Below the pieces are notes generated by a model that saw only the letters and a program-made list of their open reading frames with translations, was not told the origin of the DNA and searched no databases. Positions 46,246-59,030 of a stretch of 64,000 nt of DNA are shown here, in pieces. Source of the stretch: Isoetes taiwanensis. Taxonomy: Eukaryota > Streptophyta > Lycopodiopsida > Isoetales > Isoetaceae. Both the position numbers and the translations under genes were made by a program. The DNA is taken from NCBI GenBank assembly GCA_021234155.1, contig JAJEKV010000038.1, forward strand, positions 13,484,213-13,548,212, given 5' to 3'. Within the stretch, counting starts at the first letter, position 1. Each line of letters opens with the position of its first letter.

Positions 46246-47932
46246 GGTCCATGTGAAAGACTAATAGGTGAGATTTAAGACACGCAATTGGTGAAGGCTC
46301 ACGTACAAGATCTTCCTAAGCACATTGGTGATTATATCATTTGGCTTTTGGGTTAGTAATTCTTCTTATTAAGTCAAATAGAATGTACAGATTGTGTTCA
46401 AAAAGGTGAATCATAATGTTCTTTAGCAGCTTGGCTCTAAACCGGGCATTTAAAAAAGCACATAGAGAATTGCTTCTATTTTATAACACTGCACATGTAT
46501 CCACCCAATTCCATCACAACAGGAAGGGTTATGGAAGTTAATTTGAAGATAAACTTGATAATTGGTTTGCATAGCAACTTTCTAAGTACATTGGTAATGA
46601 CATTTTGACTTTTTAATTTCAAATTCTGTTTTGTTAAAATAGATAGAGTTTATAGTGTTGTCTTCTAATTAGAATATGCTAGATCATGATGTCTTAAAAA
46701 TGTGCATGACCATAATCTTCTTAAAAAGCTAATCGTTTTGACTTAAGGGAAAGCAGAAGTGCATCTCTATGTACCTTGATCCAACAACTTTTATTGCATT
46801 GCTTTTGGTATAAAGATCTACCATTCAAAGTCAATGTAGTTTAATAAACATTATGTTGTTGCATCAGGGAATATATAACAACGATATTGTGGGAAACACT
46901 ATAGCTTTAATACATTGGTTTATGAAGGTCTTAAATACAGATGGTATGGAGAGTTCAATGTTGCTTATACTGTATCTTTCTCAGGTACATGTTTGTTCCA
47001 ATATTTTTAGTAGAAAGCTTATTGTTATCTTCAATATCCAGTGTCAACGAGGTTGTTTGTTCGAATGTTTTTGGTAGCATGCTTATTATTATCTTCAGTA
47101 TCCACTTGCAGAGTAAGATGAAGCTGTCCATTTATGTTTGATATTCAAATATTTACTCCCATTCTAGAGAACCACCACTTCATACTTGGCCCTGGTTTTG
47201 CCAATTTTAAATCCCATGACATGCAACTGATAAGAAGATTGCATAGAAATTGCAGTAGCAAGATATTACTACCTGGATGTAAAGACGCGGTTCATACTTA
47301 AGGCATGTTGTTCATGGAATGAACATTTGTTGTCAAGTATGCGGCATATTGCAAGTAGCGTGATAATTTTTTGCTGAAGACCGGAATTAAGATAAATGTG
47401 GCATCCTTTAATGAATGCATTTGATTGACATTATATAGGAAATGCCTATATGCGATATTTGTTAAATGTTGCAAAATTTTTTTCAAATGCTATATCGTGG
47501 ATGCATCTAAATGTCGTGTTAACCTAAAGTGGTTTATCTTTACTTTTGCTATAATGGATTTAGACGATAAACAAGAGGCTTGCTTAGACTCTTGCAATGT
47601 CCACGAAGAATATGTGCATCATAGAGATTTGTTTCTTTTAATACAATGCTACATCGGTGGTTTATGACCTTTATTTCTATAATTTACAATCACTATTATA
47701 AGATTTTTATCAAATAATGCATTGCATATATATTGACAAAGCAATACCTTAATGTAAAATTACATTTCAACATAGTACACCTTGGTCTAAGTGGAAACTC
47801 TTTGGTTTCTCTATTTAAGTAAATGATTGCACCACCTTGGTTTTTCTATTAAAGAAAACTATCTCACCTTAGGTCACAGTACATAATTATACATATGCGT
47901 GCCAATCATATCCAAACAGTCACATATTTAGA

Positions 47933-47965
47933 TAGGGTTTAGGGTCTAGAATTTAGGGTTTAGGG
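47933..47965 (+). repeat. Interstitial telomere-like repeats, copy 4
   Basis: Same patch as copies 1-3. Its noisy mirror image is seen near 63600-63650. Confidence 0.75.
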
Positions 47966-48733
47966 CCTTAGAGTTCAAGAAAGAACACCAAGGATGTACC
48001 ATGCATCTCATAGATGAAACATGCAATGCTCATCACAACACACATTTAGGGTTTGGGATGTATGATTAGATAGGACATCATCATGACTATGTGTCGAGCA
48101 TCATAAAGACAAAGATAATTTCAAAGGGTGGACTCACTGGATTCCATTTTTCTCAAGACAATTTGGTTTATAAGCTTGAATTTTATGTTAAAAATAAGGT
48201 TCACCAATAGGCCATTATTCGGGGCAAAGGGTTGGTGAGTTTGCTATGGCAACTCAGTTTAGCAAGGGAGCCAGTTTTTTACTTCTTGTAAGGGCCTACA
48301 TATGAACTTTCTCCTATGCAGGGGACAAAAATTCTAGCCATCCGATGGTTGCCTGCCATGGATCACAATCCCAGATCCACATCATAGGTCTGCCTCGACT
48401 TACGCCATAGGATCCTTTTGAATTTAAGATGGACTTGAAATGGGAAAAATGTTCCTCTACCCAACACTACTTAAACCAAAACAAATAAATAAATATGGTC
48501 ACATCACATTTATATTGCAATAGGGACATATTAAATGCAATTCAGATCGACCATGCATTAAAAATGCTTTACTTCCACAAAACCGTAAATGCAAACTCAG
48601 ATGGATCCATTCCGCCTATGCCTACTTCATGCTTTCTATTATTCCTATGCATTCCAAGCTAATAACCAACACCCATTACATCTATACACGGCGACACTCC
48701 ATTACATCTACCCATTCCACACGCCTATGATCG

Positions 48734-48765
48734 ATGCCCTTTGATTGCCGGCACACGCTTAGTTT
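48734..48765 (+). mobile_element. Helitron-like 3' terminus, copy 4 (degraded)
   Basis: Corresponds to the hairpin and CTAG of copies 1-3 but reads GATGCCCTTTGATTGCCGGC, with the end reading CTTAG. Both changes fall in a poorly resolved patch and may be sequence errors at methylated CCG/CTG sites. Confidence 0.4.
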
Positions 48766-49076
48766 TATAGTCTTTAATAAACCTTAAGATTTTAGCTTGT
48801 AGCTTGGCCATCGGTGGAGGTTAGAATCGACGGTCTATTCATCATTATTCATGCTACAAAACGATTGGATGAAGCATGAATATTGGAAAAAGTTGAACTC
48901 CACAATGGTTTCCTTTTATGCATTGAAAAATGGTCAATTCCACCATCATCATGCTTTTGCCTATGTTGCCGAAAAAGACATTATATTAGATTTGTCAAAC
49001 AGGTTTAAGATCTAGAAGAGCAACTCAGACTAATGGAATCGTGTGTAATGAGCTGACACATAGGGTTACTTCTCAT

Positions 49077-49765
49077 TTGATGTTACTCTGGCGATGCCGC
49101 CCTTACTCCACCATGGATGGCTCGCTTCCATGTGATTTGAAATTTTAGAGTATTTGGGCCTTTCAAATGGGGTAATCTTATCGCTCATTTCCCCGCTTCC
49201 TTACAAAAATCCGAGACAACTCAAATATATCCAAATTTTTATGTAAGTAATTCACATATAGAATTCCAAGAACATTTGGAAACATCAGCAAATTTTGGAT
49301 TTAAGACATAATTTGCTGAACATTCCTTCTTCGTTTTCAACCTGAAGAGTCTTGATCTCTCCAACAATATGTCATCTCGCAGGGTTATAGCTCAATCAGA
49401 TCGCGCTTAATGAGTTCACAGTGCTTAAAGGCAAGTTGCAATCTTTTATTCTTCTTGACATGCTAGATGCGACTCAAAATCAACTGCAAGAAGATATTCC
49501 AATAGGGATATTCAAATTTAAAGGGATGGCACACATCAACTTGTTACGCAATGTATTTATCTCTCACTCAGATTCACCACCATTCATTTCTCCTATGTGG
49601 ATGTTTTAGACAATTTCTTCACAAGAAGACTGCCATCTACTTTCGACTATTATCAGGCACATTACCTTAATCTCCCCAAGAATAAAATCACTGGCCATAT
49701 TCCTTCATCCATGCAAGAAGTGACTAAGCTCAGTATGCTTGACCTATCTCCCTTCCTACATGTCT
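49077..49765 (+). pseudogene. LRR receptor pseudogene at the end of copy 4, 3'-truncated
   Basis: Matches the copy 1 variant closely from about 49260 onward, including the same 62-codon open stretch starting at 49421. It is cut off at about 49765, after KITGHIPSSMQEVTKLSMLD, by an unrelated spacer. The last LRR block (NNQIHGV...) is missing. Confidence 0.7.
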
Positions 49766-50227
49766 AATAAGAGAGATAGAAAAAATCCAAAGAGGCACAA
49801 AATTGCTTCCATATTGCTCAACCGAATGGCATATGGCCTCAGCTATGGCTGCCGTAGTTTCCCTGCCCAAGTTGAAAGTAAATCCGAAGCATTAATCTGT
49901 GCATGTATGCCGCTTAATTCCTAAGCAGCTTTGCAGTTGCGAAGCTTAAGCCATTACTTGATTCCTACGGAGTTGTTGGCTTCAGTTTTGCTGAATATGA
50001 CACAATGTAGTAATGCAAACCCCTAGCGGCGGAGGATATTGCGTGAAAATAGAGCACGCACAACTTCACAATAATTTGGACCTATCGTTTATTAGATCTC
50101 GTATACTACTCCTACACAGGTTTATTTAAAAGGCAAATTGCACCCTGTAGTTTGGACCTATCGTTTATTAGATCTCGTATACTACTCCTACACAGGTTTA
50201 TTTAAAAGGCAAATTGCACCCTGTAGT
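49766..50227. other. Spacer between two LRR pieces, with a 76-bp tandem duplication
   Basis: Unrelated to the unit. TTTGGACCTATCGTTTATTA through GCAAATTGCACCCTGTAG is duplicated exactly, 50075-50150 and 50151-50226. A 61-codon open frame over its left part opens with TTG in LRR sequence and has no recognised motif. Its noisy mirror is at about 61560-61850. Confidence 0.85.
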
Positions 50228-50562
50228 ATTTAAAAGTCTTTTAATAAACCTTAAGATTTTAGCTATAGCTTGGCCATCGAACTTAGATGCACTGCCAGAT
50301 TCTTGCTAATGGAGATTAGAATCGACAGTCTATCTCATCATTATTCACGCTACAAAACGATTGGATGAAGCATGAATATTGGAAAAAGAACTCCACCGTG
50401 GTTTCCTTCTATGCATTGGAAAAATTGTCAATTCTATGCCTATGTTGCTTGAAAAGAGACATTATAACAGATTTGTCAAATAGGTTCAAGATTTGAAAGA
50501 GCAACTCAGATTGATGGAATCGTGTATAATGAGAAGATATATAGGGTTACTTATCATTTGAT

Positions 50563-51300
50563 GTTACTCTGGCGATGCCGCCCTTACTCCACCATGGATG
50601 GCTCTGTTTCATATTTCATGTGACTTGAAATTTTTAGAGTATTTGGGCCTCTCACTGGGGTAATCTTACTGGATCATTTCCTGTTTTCTTACGAAATCTG
50701 AGATAGCTCAAATATGTCCAGCTTTATGTAAGTAAATTCACAGATAGAATTTCAAGAACGTTTTCTTCGTTTTCAACATGGAGAATCTTGATCTCTCCAA
50801 CAATATGTCATCTCGCAGGGTTGCAGCTCAATCACATTGCGCTTAATGAGTCTACGCTAGTTAGTGCCGTATGTTGCAATCTTTATTCTTCTGGCTGATA
50901 CGATAGATTCGTAAAAACCGGAATCTGCGAGATATCTGCTTTATATTTAAATTCAAAGGGATGACACACATCAACCTTGGTTACGCGAATGTACGAGATT
51001 CTCAACGATTCTGCCACCATTCATTGTAAACCCTATGCACGCTCGTACAACTTCACAAGAGGACTATGAATTAATTTCATCATTATCGCGCGACAATTCA
51101 GTTTCCAGTTTACGCGACCAATCGATAACATATATTCCTTTCCTCATCCGATAAATCGTATGACTGCTTCGGCGTATGCTTGATCTATCTCCTTCCTACA
51201 TGAACACTTCCTGCAGACCCATTGATTCAACATACAGCCATCTTCAATGGAAATTGCCACCGCCATGAGCGATTGAACTGAATCCATATGGAGCGTCCCC
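50563..51300 (+). pseudogene. Extra LRR pseudogene piece running into the noisy tail
   Basis: Follows the copy 2 LRR variant cleanly to about 50850. From there the base quality appears to collapse: the order of landmarks (AAAGGGATGACACACATCAA, CCACCATTCATT, TCTTCAATGG) still follows 17520-17920, but nearly every few bases differ. It ends at about 51300 in a join to sequence resembling 39360-39650. Confidence 0.6.
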
Positions 51301-51304
51301 AAAG

Positions 51305-51640
51305 CCACAATGATTTATTTAAGGCATATTGATTCCCATATTGCATTATCATCAATACAAAGTATTGATGAATAAAGGTAGTCATTATATTTCCGCTGAA
51401 AATTCCCATTGATGCGATATGCGATAATTTAATAGTCGTCACTTCGTGTAGCGCGTGAATGAATTACGCTTCGTCCGGCAGTTTCAAGATGATTGTTTTC
51501 TAGTTCATATATATTAATACGCTTCGATTCGAGCTACGCCTTCATAATTTCGGTAGCTTTTCGAATAGAGATCCTCAAGACGTTCAAGCCACCACCGCAT
51601 TATTGAACCGCCGCCAGTTAAGAACTCGTGTCCTTTTCAA
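51305..51640 (+). repeat. Noisy forward copy of spacer sequence 39360-39650
   Basis: Landmarks in the same order: AAAGGTAGTCAT, TTATTGATG or CATTGATGCG, CAATTTAAT or TAATTTAAT, TTCAAGATGATT, ATATATATTAATAC, GAGATCCT. Nearly every interval between landmarks carries substitutions and indels. The join to the LRR piece is new relative to the rest of the window. Confidence 0.7.
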
Positions 51641-52199
51641 TCCTTTCCATGGTGCTGGCAATTCTATTGATTGACTGTTCCTGAATCAATACGCGATACC
51701 TGATATCCGATCCATTACCCATGTTCCAAGGAGCAATGTTTGTTCCATATTCATACCCATGCAATCGAAGTTTAATAACTCCATGTTAGGTCTTTGCCTT
51801 TATATTTGCGATGCGTGATGAACCGGAGGATGTAATTTCCATATTGGTCATCATTATAGGCAACGCACCGTATTCACCGCCAAAGACACATTTTATCGAT
51901 TCACCATTTATTATCCGCTTATTTGCGATGCAACTTTATCTTAGTGTTTGTGACACGCTGTTTCATGAGCTTCGTACGGTTTGAGCGATGTTTATTATGA
52001 CGCAACTCTTATCATCGAAGTATCGAGCGACACAAGTGCGTTTTCATGAGTAGCTTCCAATGGCTTGAGTCGATACCCTGTAATGTTCTATTAGAACTTT
52101 GCGTGCGTTCGATCGTTGGTAGTGCATTCTCCTTCTGATACATTTCGGACTATAGCGATCAATAAGTTAGTTTCGAAGACATCATTTATAGCGAATAGA
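51641..52199. other. Noisy stretch, origin not recognised
   Basis: Same CpG-rich texture as its neighbours. I could not align it convincingly with any part of the unit in either orientation. Confidence 0.4.
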
Positions 52200-53860
52200 T
52201 TTGACTTGCATTCTAGAACATGCAGAATTCGGCAAATGAAAAATCCATTTCAGCAATCCTAACGAAATCCGCCAAGATACCTCGTTTCACCCGGAAATCC
52301 TTCACCAGCAATGCATATGATTTGCTAACTATATTCGTAAATATATTGCGATTATCTGGCGCAGATCGCTTCTAATGCTAATCCACAGTTCTTCCTCAGT
52401 TTACTTCTAGGCGTTAAACAGGATGTAATCTATTAAAACAAGCACCGCGAGCCATATGATAGGTATCGAATGAGGGCAACGAATGATGAATTAGAGACCG
52501 TAATGTAGAGTATGGTAGACATCATGAATAGCGGTGGAATTATAAAAGAATATTCACATGAATTTAAAACTATATGTAATATGGATGCCGCAGTATTTGA
52601 CGCTAACCTTTACCTTCAGCTCTTCGAAAAAATTCACTTTGCATTTTCAACAGTTGGTTCAGAAAATTTTGTGGTACTATTCGCTATCAGCATTGAGAAT
52701 TAGCATTATATTCAAATGCCCGGAAATGAGAAATTTCATTTCCCCAATATCCACTGAAAGCCAAATAAAATGCGCCAGAGAATTGGATCTCTGTTATCGT
52801 ACCAGCGTAAGTTTCGAACTTCCTAGCATTTCTGAGATTTTTGGAAAATTCTTGATCAGCAATCAATAGAGCAATCGCCAGATCAAGCCAATGTTAGTAC
52901 CACCTCAAAACATACATTTGATATAGATTCCTTCTTCAACAGAGGAATCCACTCAGTTTAAGGTATCAACATAGTATGCTCAACATAGTATAATTTTGAC
53001 ATCGGTGCCTAGTGGCACCGCTTTCTTCATTATCATTGATCGAATTTTACCGAATTGGCGTGAAGAGATTCAAAGACAATATTGATGCGAAATGCTGCAT
53101 ATTCAACTGAAAAACATCTCTTGATATGATAGCTGGGTAAATGAGCAACAAACTTCCGCTTCCCAATAAAATACGCACTGAAGGAGGTTTGGATGAAAAA
53201 TCATGGGATGCGAAGCTAAGAGAAAGAACCCCAAGAGCTCAAAAATGTTATCATAATACCATTGCATATTGCTGATCAAACGCAGAGATCGCGAATCTCG
53301 CTGTTCTGGAAATAACCCATCGATAGTGGGGTATTGTGACTCTGATAAAAAATCTCTTACTGCTTCAAACCTGAGAATATGAGCCATCGAGTTCAAATTC
53401 CGGCAATTTGCCGTTAAACGCTGGGAATTAAATGACAGCTTTATAAGATTTGTCTATCGTGATGAAGTTCACCTCCACCATATTTAGAGCAAGCATATTT
53501 CGGGATCAAAGGATGGAATATGTAACAACACATTCAAACCAGTATGCTATTTGCGTGATTTAGATAGAAATTCATTCTCATTGCCACCGATAAGCACTGG
53601 ATCCCAAACCAGAATTATGTCACCGCTTCACTACAACCATCGCCTCACTCCAATGCCGCCGGTTTCTTTAAGTTCTCAGCGCTTTGCTTTCCATTCTCGT
53701 GATCTCCAGTAGTGGTATATCGGATATCTCTACCTCGGCATCGACCACGTTGTCCTTTCCTTCCTGCGTTGAAGAATCATCCTTGCAGAACATAGATGTT
53801 GTTCGTCCATTTCATCAACCGGCGGTTAAGCATCATAAAGCATCGACTTCCGCCAAACAT
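52200..53860 (-). repeat. Noisy inverted copy: 3' flank and C-terminal part of Dof-like gene
   Basis: Follows the complement of about 12000 down to 10650. Landmarks: TTTCTAATGCTAATCCA, AGAGTATGGTAGACAT, CAGAAAATTTTGTGGTACTA, GAGAATTAGCATTATAT, CAATATCCACTGA, AATACCATTG.ATATTGCTGA, GGGGTA, CCATATTTAGAG, GGATCAAAGG and ACTACAACCATCGCCT. The Dof-like gene is recognisable only by its order of landmarks; no reading frame is preserved. Confidence 0.85.
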
Positions 53861-55149
53861 CAATGAACTGGCTACGTGTTGATGCCAAGGCTTCATTCTT
53901 TGATTATACAAAACGATCTCTACCGGAAGATTTTGCTCCACCCGAAGTCGGAGGCTATCCGTTACTTTCGACTAGCAGGTCTTTGTGCCAAATACCAAAA
54001 CTTGTGATAACTTATGATAATAGTTTTCGCTGCCCAGCTCTGGCAAAAGCGCAACCCGGTAAGCGTTCCGGTCCCCGCGACAAACCGCGATGCTACGTCA
54101 CGCCCCAAACCTACCGTCACAACCACCGCACAGTTATTACGATGTTCTTCGACGCAAACCACAATTTATCAAACAATCATCCCCACCCATAACAAAATAT
54201 TAGAAAGGTGCACCAAGATGACAACCTTTTATTATCACGCCTTTGTTGTAAGATAAGCAATATTAATAGGAGGCGCGCTATAAATACCAAAATGGTTTTA
54301 GACCCCACCGATATTTATATGGTTGATAATATGGTCTGTTGATTGTGCTCCAGCGAGCATCACCCTACCGACGTTCTCCGACTCATCAATTCCATCACCG
54401 CCGCAAACCGCCAAAACAATAGAACCGTAGTTGTGGATCCGAATCTCAATCGCTATCGGTTCCAGATTTGCGAATACGCGATTAACCAACGAAAATCTCC
54501 ATCAATATCGCATATCAGTATCAACTTCCGAAGATTCCCCGCCAGATTTGATGGATCGAATTCCAACTCATTAACCGGTGTCGTCAGACGGTAACCGGCC
54601 CGAAGCGTTTGCTGATTGTACGATAGTTCCGCCGATATTCCGCGAAGCTTGATACGTTTACTGGCGACGATGAGATAGCCGCCATACTTATGAATTCGGT
54701 TCGAGTACGTCATAATCGATGCCGATCGTCTCGAGACGTTCATTGCTTTTATTGTTGATCCATGTTTCGCTGATTTATAGATGATTCCAAATGAAGCAAT
54801 CGGCGAGTCGTCATCGATAAAACGAAACGAGCGCGATAAAACCCTTCAACTCCGACGATTTCAGCCCTTGCTCCATAACCGCATCATACGCAATCTACCG
54901 TTTATCAAATCGCGCATCACCAAAACATTGTCAACCAATCACGGTTCTTCAGTCGAATTTATCGCACCGATAATTTAATTATCGGTGAACCGCTTCATCC
55001 CATAGCGATATCGATCTTAATCAATATTTATCCGTTCAATTTGACTTCCGCCACGATTCCAGATGATACCCACCGAGAAAACTTTGATACCGAGGATTTT
55101 ACCACCGCCCAGCCTTCGGCATTGTCTCCATAATAGAACATTTAAATTC
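53861..55149. other. Noisy stretch, origin uncertain
   Basis: Very CpG-rich (CCGCGACAAACCGCGATG and similar) and not convincingly alignable. From its position between two inverted unit segments it may derive from the LTR region, but I could not confirm this. Confidence 0.35.
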
Positions 55150-57090
55150 CAATTTTAAACCTTTTACCTTCCTTAATTTCCAACACCATATTTGCTGCCA
55201 ATCTTCCGAAATTCCAACATCCTTCACTTCCAGCATCATTGTTCGCGTTCCAACCAACGGACTCCAGCGAAACCGCGGATCATTCTGGTAACAAAACGGA
55301 TATGAGATATTCCTTCTTGAGAAATCGCCCAAGGCCACATTATTCGACGGAAACAAATGGGGATACGTTGTAATGGTTTTGATGGCGATGGATGGAAAAA
55401 CGGATATTTTGCGAAGAAAATGCCGCCGGATTCGACAATCGGAACTATCCAATCTCATCAGTCATCAAAAGACCGGCCTCGATGATGCAATGGCGGCAAC
55501 GATATATCCACGAATTTTAAAGATAGAAACGCCGATAACTTGTCGCCATTGCCGTCCTGACGCGGCTAACCTTCGATATTCACCGACGAAATCGACGTTA
55601 TAGAAAACCCGGAACTGTGATCCGATAAGATATTTGTTAATCTTTAAAACCTTCACCATCGCGTTTGATACCGCCAATCATATCGCCGATGTCATGGACT
55701 GGCGATCGTTTCACCATAATCCATGTTCATTTAGCCATCGTATTAAATGTAAGACGAAGCCATTCCTGAAAACAAGCGACCGCGAAGAGAAGTGATGTGA
55801 ACAAAAGATATCGATAAATTAGGAAAGTCCGTAATAGAGAGGAGCATTAAGGGCCAGGCAAACGCTTTTACCATCCGCTACCGCTCAAACCAGAAAGATA
55901 CGCAATATGTACGCCCGAGCTCGATGCCGAACCAAACCAGCTTTATATGGCGGAGTCCGCTTTGCGGTCATCTTCAATGGGTTGATCGGCAGGCAATTTT
56001 ATACCATTCCGATAATTAATGATTGTATAACCGTGCCATTGCTGGCGTTCGAAAACGAATCCCCGCTTCCAATATCCAATCGAGGCATTACCATGTAACG
56101 CCAAAATTTGGATCCTCGAGGCTTCACCAGCGTTCCAACCTGTTACTTTTCGGACAATTTCGACATCGTCTGGAGAAGCAGGCGAATCGCTTCCTTTCCG
56201 GCTATTGTCGAATATGATCTCCGTACCGCGAGAGTATCCAGCATACCATGGTATTATTGAAACGCTATAGCGATTCAACTGGAAGCAATGATTTTCCTTT
56301 GATGTTTACGTTTGACGCCGAATCACCATCGGTGATATCGAATAATCGAGCCAGCAGACTATGAACGCCATCATCTGCCTGAACCTTACCGGCCAAAATC
56401 GGGCACCGCAACTCGTAATTTCGTCAAAAATCTGCATCGATTTCATAAATTTTGGCATAACCATTGAGGTTTGTTTGGGACCAAATACCGCAGAACCCGC
56501 CAGACGCCACCCATCCTCGCTATTACGAGAGCAAGGCTTCCGGATCAGCGGTCGAAGAGCAAATATTCCGGAAATCCAGGTTTGGCGCTGATTGAGAACG
56601 AATTTTATTATACCCATACCTTTGCGCCTGGCGAAAATCAGGGAAATTCAGAAATTAAAGCCACCGTCGCGACCAACCATCGCCCCGGATTCCGATCGGG
56701 TTTAGTCCGCTTCAAAGCCCTGAAAACCGTGATGGCTTAACCGTCTCCGGCAGAGATGCGAACTGCGGTTTCGGCTCCGCTGCCCGCCGCATCAATCACC
56801 ATGAACTTTGGTAGCTCGCTACGCCCTGAATTTCGCTCAGCGTGATGGTGCGAAACATGCCCGCTGAAGTCGCTTCAGTTCTGGCCTTTCATTAGATCCT
56901 CTGCCGTTCCTGCCAGCCTGTTTACACTTGGTATTTCGCTGGTGACGCCATAGCTGGCATTAAAACGAACCTGGTTCGCAGTTCGCCAGCCTGACGTTTA
57001 GTCATCTACTGCAATTTCTTCGCCATTCTGATTCTTTAGCATTGCCCAATCTCCCTTCCCGCTCAGATCGCCAAAACAATGCCCGCCCAT
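55150..57090 (-). repeat. Noisy inverted copy: chromovirus edge to Dof-like gene start
   Basis: Follows the complement of about 12510 down to 10440 at close to 1:1 length. Landmarks: CACCATATTTGC (55186), CATCAAAAGA (55462), AAAACCTTCACCA (55648), CATGTTCATTTAGC, AATTAGGAAAGTCC, GCCAAAATTTGGATC (56100), CCAGGTTTGGCGC (56577), TAGTCCGCTTCAAAGC, CCTGTTTACACTTGG (about 56919) and CAATGCCCGCCCATTTTG (57076), the last being the complement of the gene start. Confidence 0.88.
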
Positions 57091-59030
57091 TTTGATATCG
57101 GTATCCATTTGCCAGGCACCAGTACCGCTATATACTATTCGCTGCTGAGGCTGTAGTTTGCCCGCTAATAACAGAATAGTCGCGATACTGCATTGATTTG
57201 GTTTGAATTGACGTCACCGGTTTCTTTGGCGCCGCAGCAGTTTTATTCGCGGCCCCCGGATCGCAGCAGGAGCCTGGCAGGCGCACGGATTTCAGCAGAA
57301 ATAAGGCTATTGTGGTATTGTCTCCCCGGTGATGGTAACGAATTTGCATTTCGGCTGCCACAGATAGAGAACTCGGCTGCTGTTAGGTAAAGGTCAATAC
57401 CGACTTCTCCAGCGAAAATGTAGTTCCACCGCAGCCTGGGATGATTCCTGCCAGCCTGAATTGCAATACCGGCCTGACAGAAGAACCGGACTCTTTCACC
57501 GCAGGCGTTGATGAATTAGCGACTGATGCTGGCTAATCGTTATTGCCGTGCACTGCGGCGATAAATTCTGCGCCGCGCAATTTAGCTGCGTTCTCCTCTG
57601 GGATTTTGTATGGTACCATAGTTTCGCCATCTCTTCCATTTCGAAGATAACGTTTGGTCGCAACATTTTGTTTACGTCATCAGCGACTCGATATTAGCCA
57701 ATCCGGGCCAGCGGGAGATTATTTTGATCAGGGTTCATCAAAATCCATAATCGATATATGTTATTTGATTGGAGCCAATACCGATTCCATCCTTTGATGA
57801 TTGAACGTTCAATGGCATTGCCTATCTGGCAATGTAATTTTACCGCCATCATTTCAGGATCATCGTATCGGTATTTATAAATAACCGATGGAAATCCGTC
57901 CTTAAATAACCGCGTATGATACAACCAGATTTCACAAACCGTGATGATATCAACTCGAACCGGTATAAAACCGGTTATTGATAAACGAAATAGCGCAATG
58001 AACCTGAATCCCGGAGACCGTCAATGGTTGATACCGACTTCAGCGCTTTTATCGACAATCGAAGATTGCGGCAAAATCATTGAGGATTTAAGCGTCCGAT
58101 ACGCAACCGATTATGACCAAGCACCGATAGATCCCATCGATCGACGCTGAAGATTGCTATTTTAATTTATTACGGGCGACAGTTATTGAATGTCTCTTGT
58201 TCCGGATATGACCAGCTCAGTACTGGCCTTCTCATAGTGTCAACACATTTACGAGGGCGAAATCGAGAAATACGAAACTCAGCATTTCGACCGACCGAGA
58301 GCATTCATCCCGCCGTGAGCGCCGCACCGACCCGGTATCGGCCTCTGATTATCCTTTCGAAAAAACGACTCATCAATTTCCATTTCTGAAAGATCTCGCC
58401 ACCAGCTTTGCTATGTTCAGGCCTTTGTATCAGTCACCCTACGGATCTGGTTATTCCGCCAATCAACTTTGAAGTACGCAATTCAATACCGACATTGCAC
58501 GCCGAAATCCCTATTCAAATTTGGCGTTCGTTCGATATGGATGCAGAGATATGACTGAAATCCACCGAGCTTCAGCCACTTCGGCATTACGGATGAAGGA
58601 ATATTGCAGCAGGGATTTTGTTCTTGTGCATGACTTCCGGTGCGATCGCGCCCAACGCCCGATAACAGTTGAGGCATCCCCTTAAGAAGAAGTCGTCTCA
58701 AACGCCCACAATAGGGTTTAAATGGAATGGCGGCAACTGGTTTTGCATATGACAGCGTAGTCGTTGATGTCCCTGACTTGATCGTCCCAATACCGGTGCC
58801 GACTTTGATTGAGCGTCGTATGATAGATCAAAAGATTAAAATCTTTGCATTTGGTTGCGCGATTGACGCTGATCCCCGCGTAAGCATTTCATTATTGACA
58901 GCCGGATATGACCGCAAAGACCTTCCTGCGTCGGCAAAATCTAGACAAAACGTTCTTCATCTTGAAATTTCGCTGGCTGTAAAGCTGGTATATAATTTCC
59001 GGAGCTTCAACAATCCCCAGACTTCATTAT
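57091..59030 (-). repeat. Noisy inverted copy: ankyrin-like locus and LRR pseudogene
   Basis: Continues the previous segment as the complement of about 10440 down to 8450. Landmarks: GGGTTCATCAAAATCC (57730), TATTGAATGTCTC (58182), GGATCTGGTTATT (58443), GGATGAAGGAATAT (58591), GGGATTTTGTTCTT (58611), GTTGATGTCC (58763), TTTGATTGAGCGTCG (58804) and TGATCCCCGCG. Length agrees with the source within about 10 percent. Confidence 0.85.

Larger units (their letters stand above)
41068..49765. repeat. Tandem unit, copy 4 (rearranged)
   Basis: Fourth copy, in a shifted phase: LRR pseudogene, deleted ankyrin/Dof section, 3' flank, chromovirus remnant and LTR, exon-like pieces, telomere-like patch, degraded Helitron-like end, and a second LRR part. 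It keeps a 155-bp stretch of the chromovirus (about 44371-44523) missing from copies 1-3, and it lacks most of the Dof-like gene. Poorly resolved patches lie at 41300-42300, 45650-45960, 47290-47480 and 48360-49260. Confidence 0.85.
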
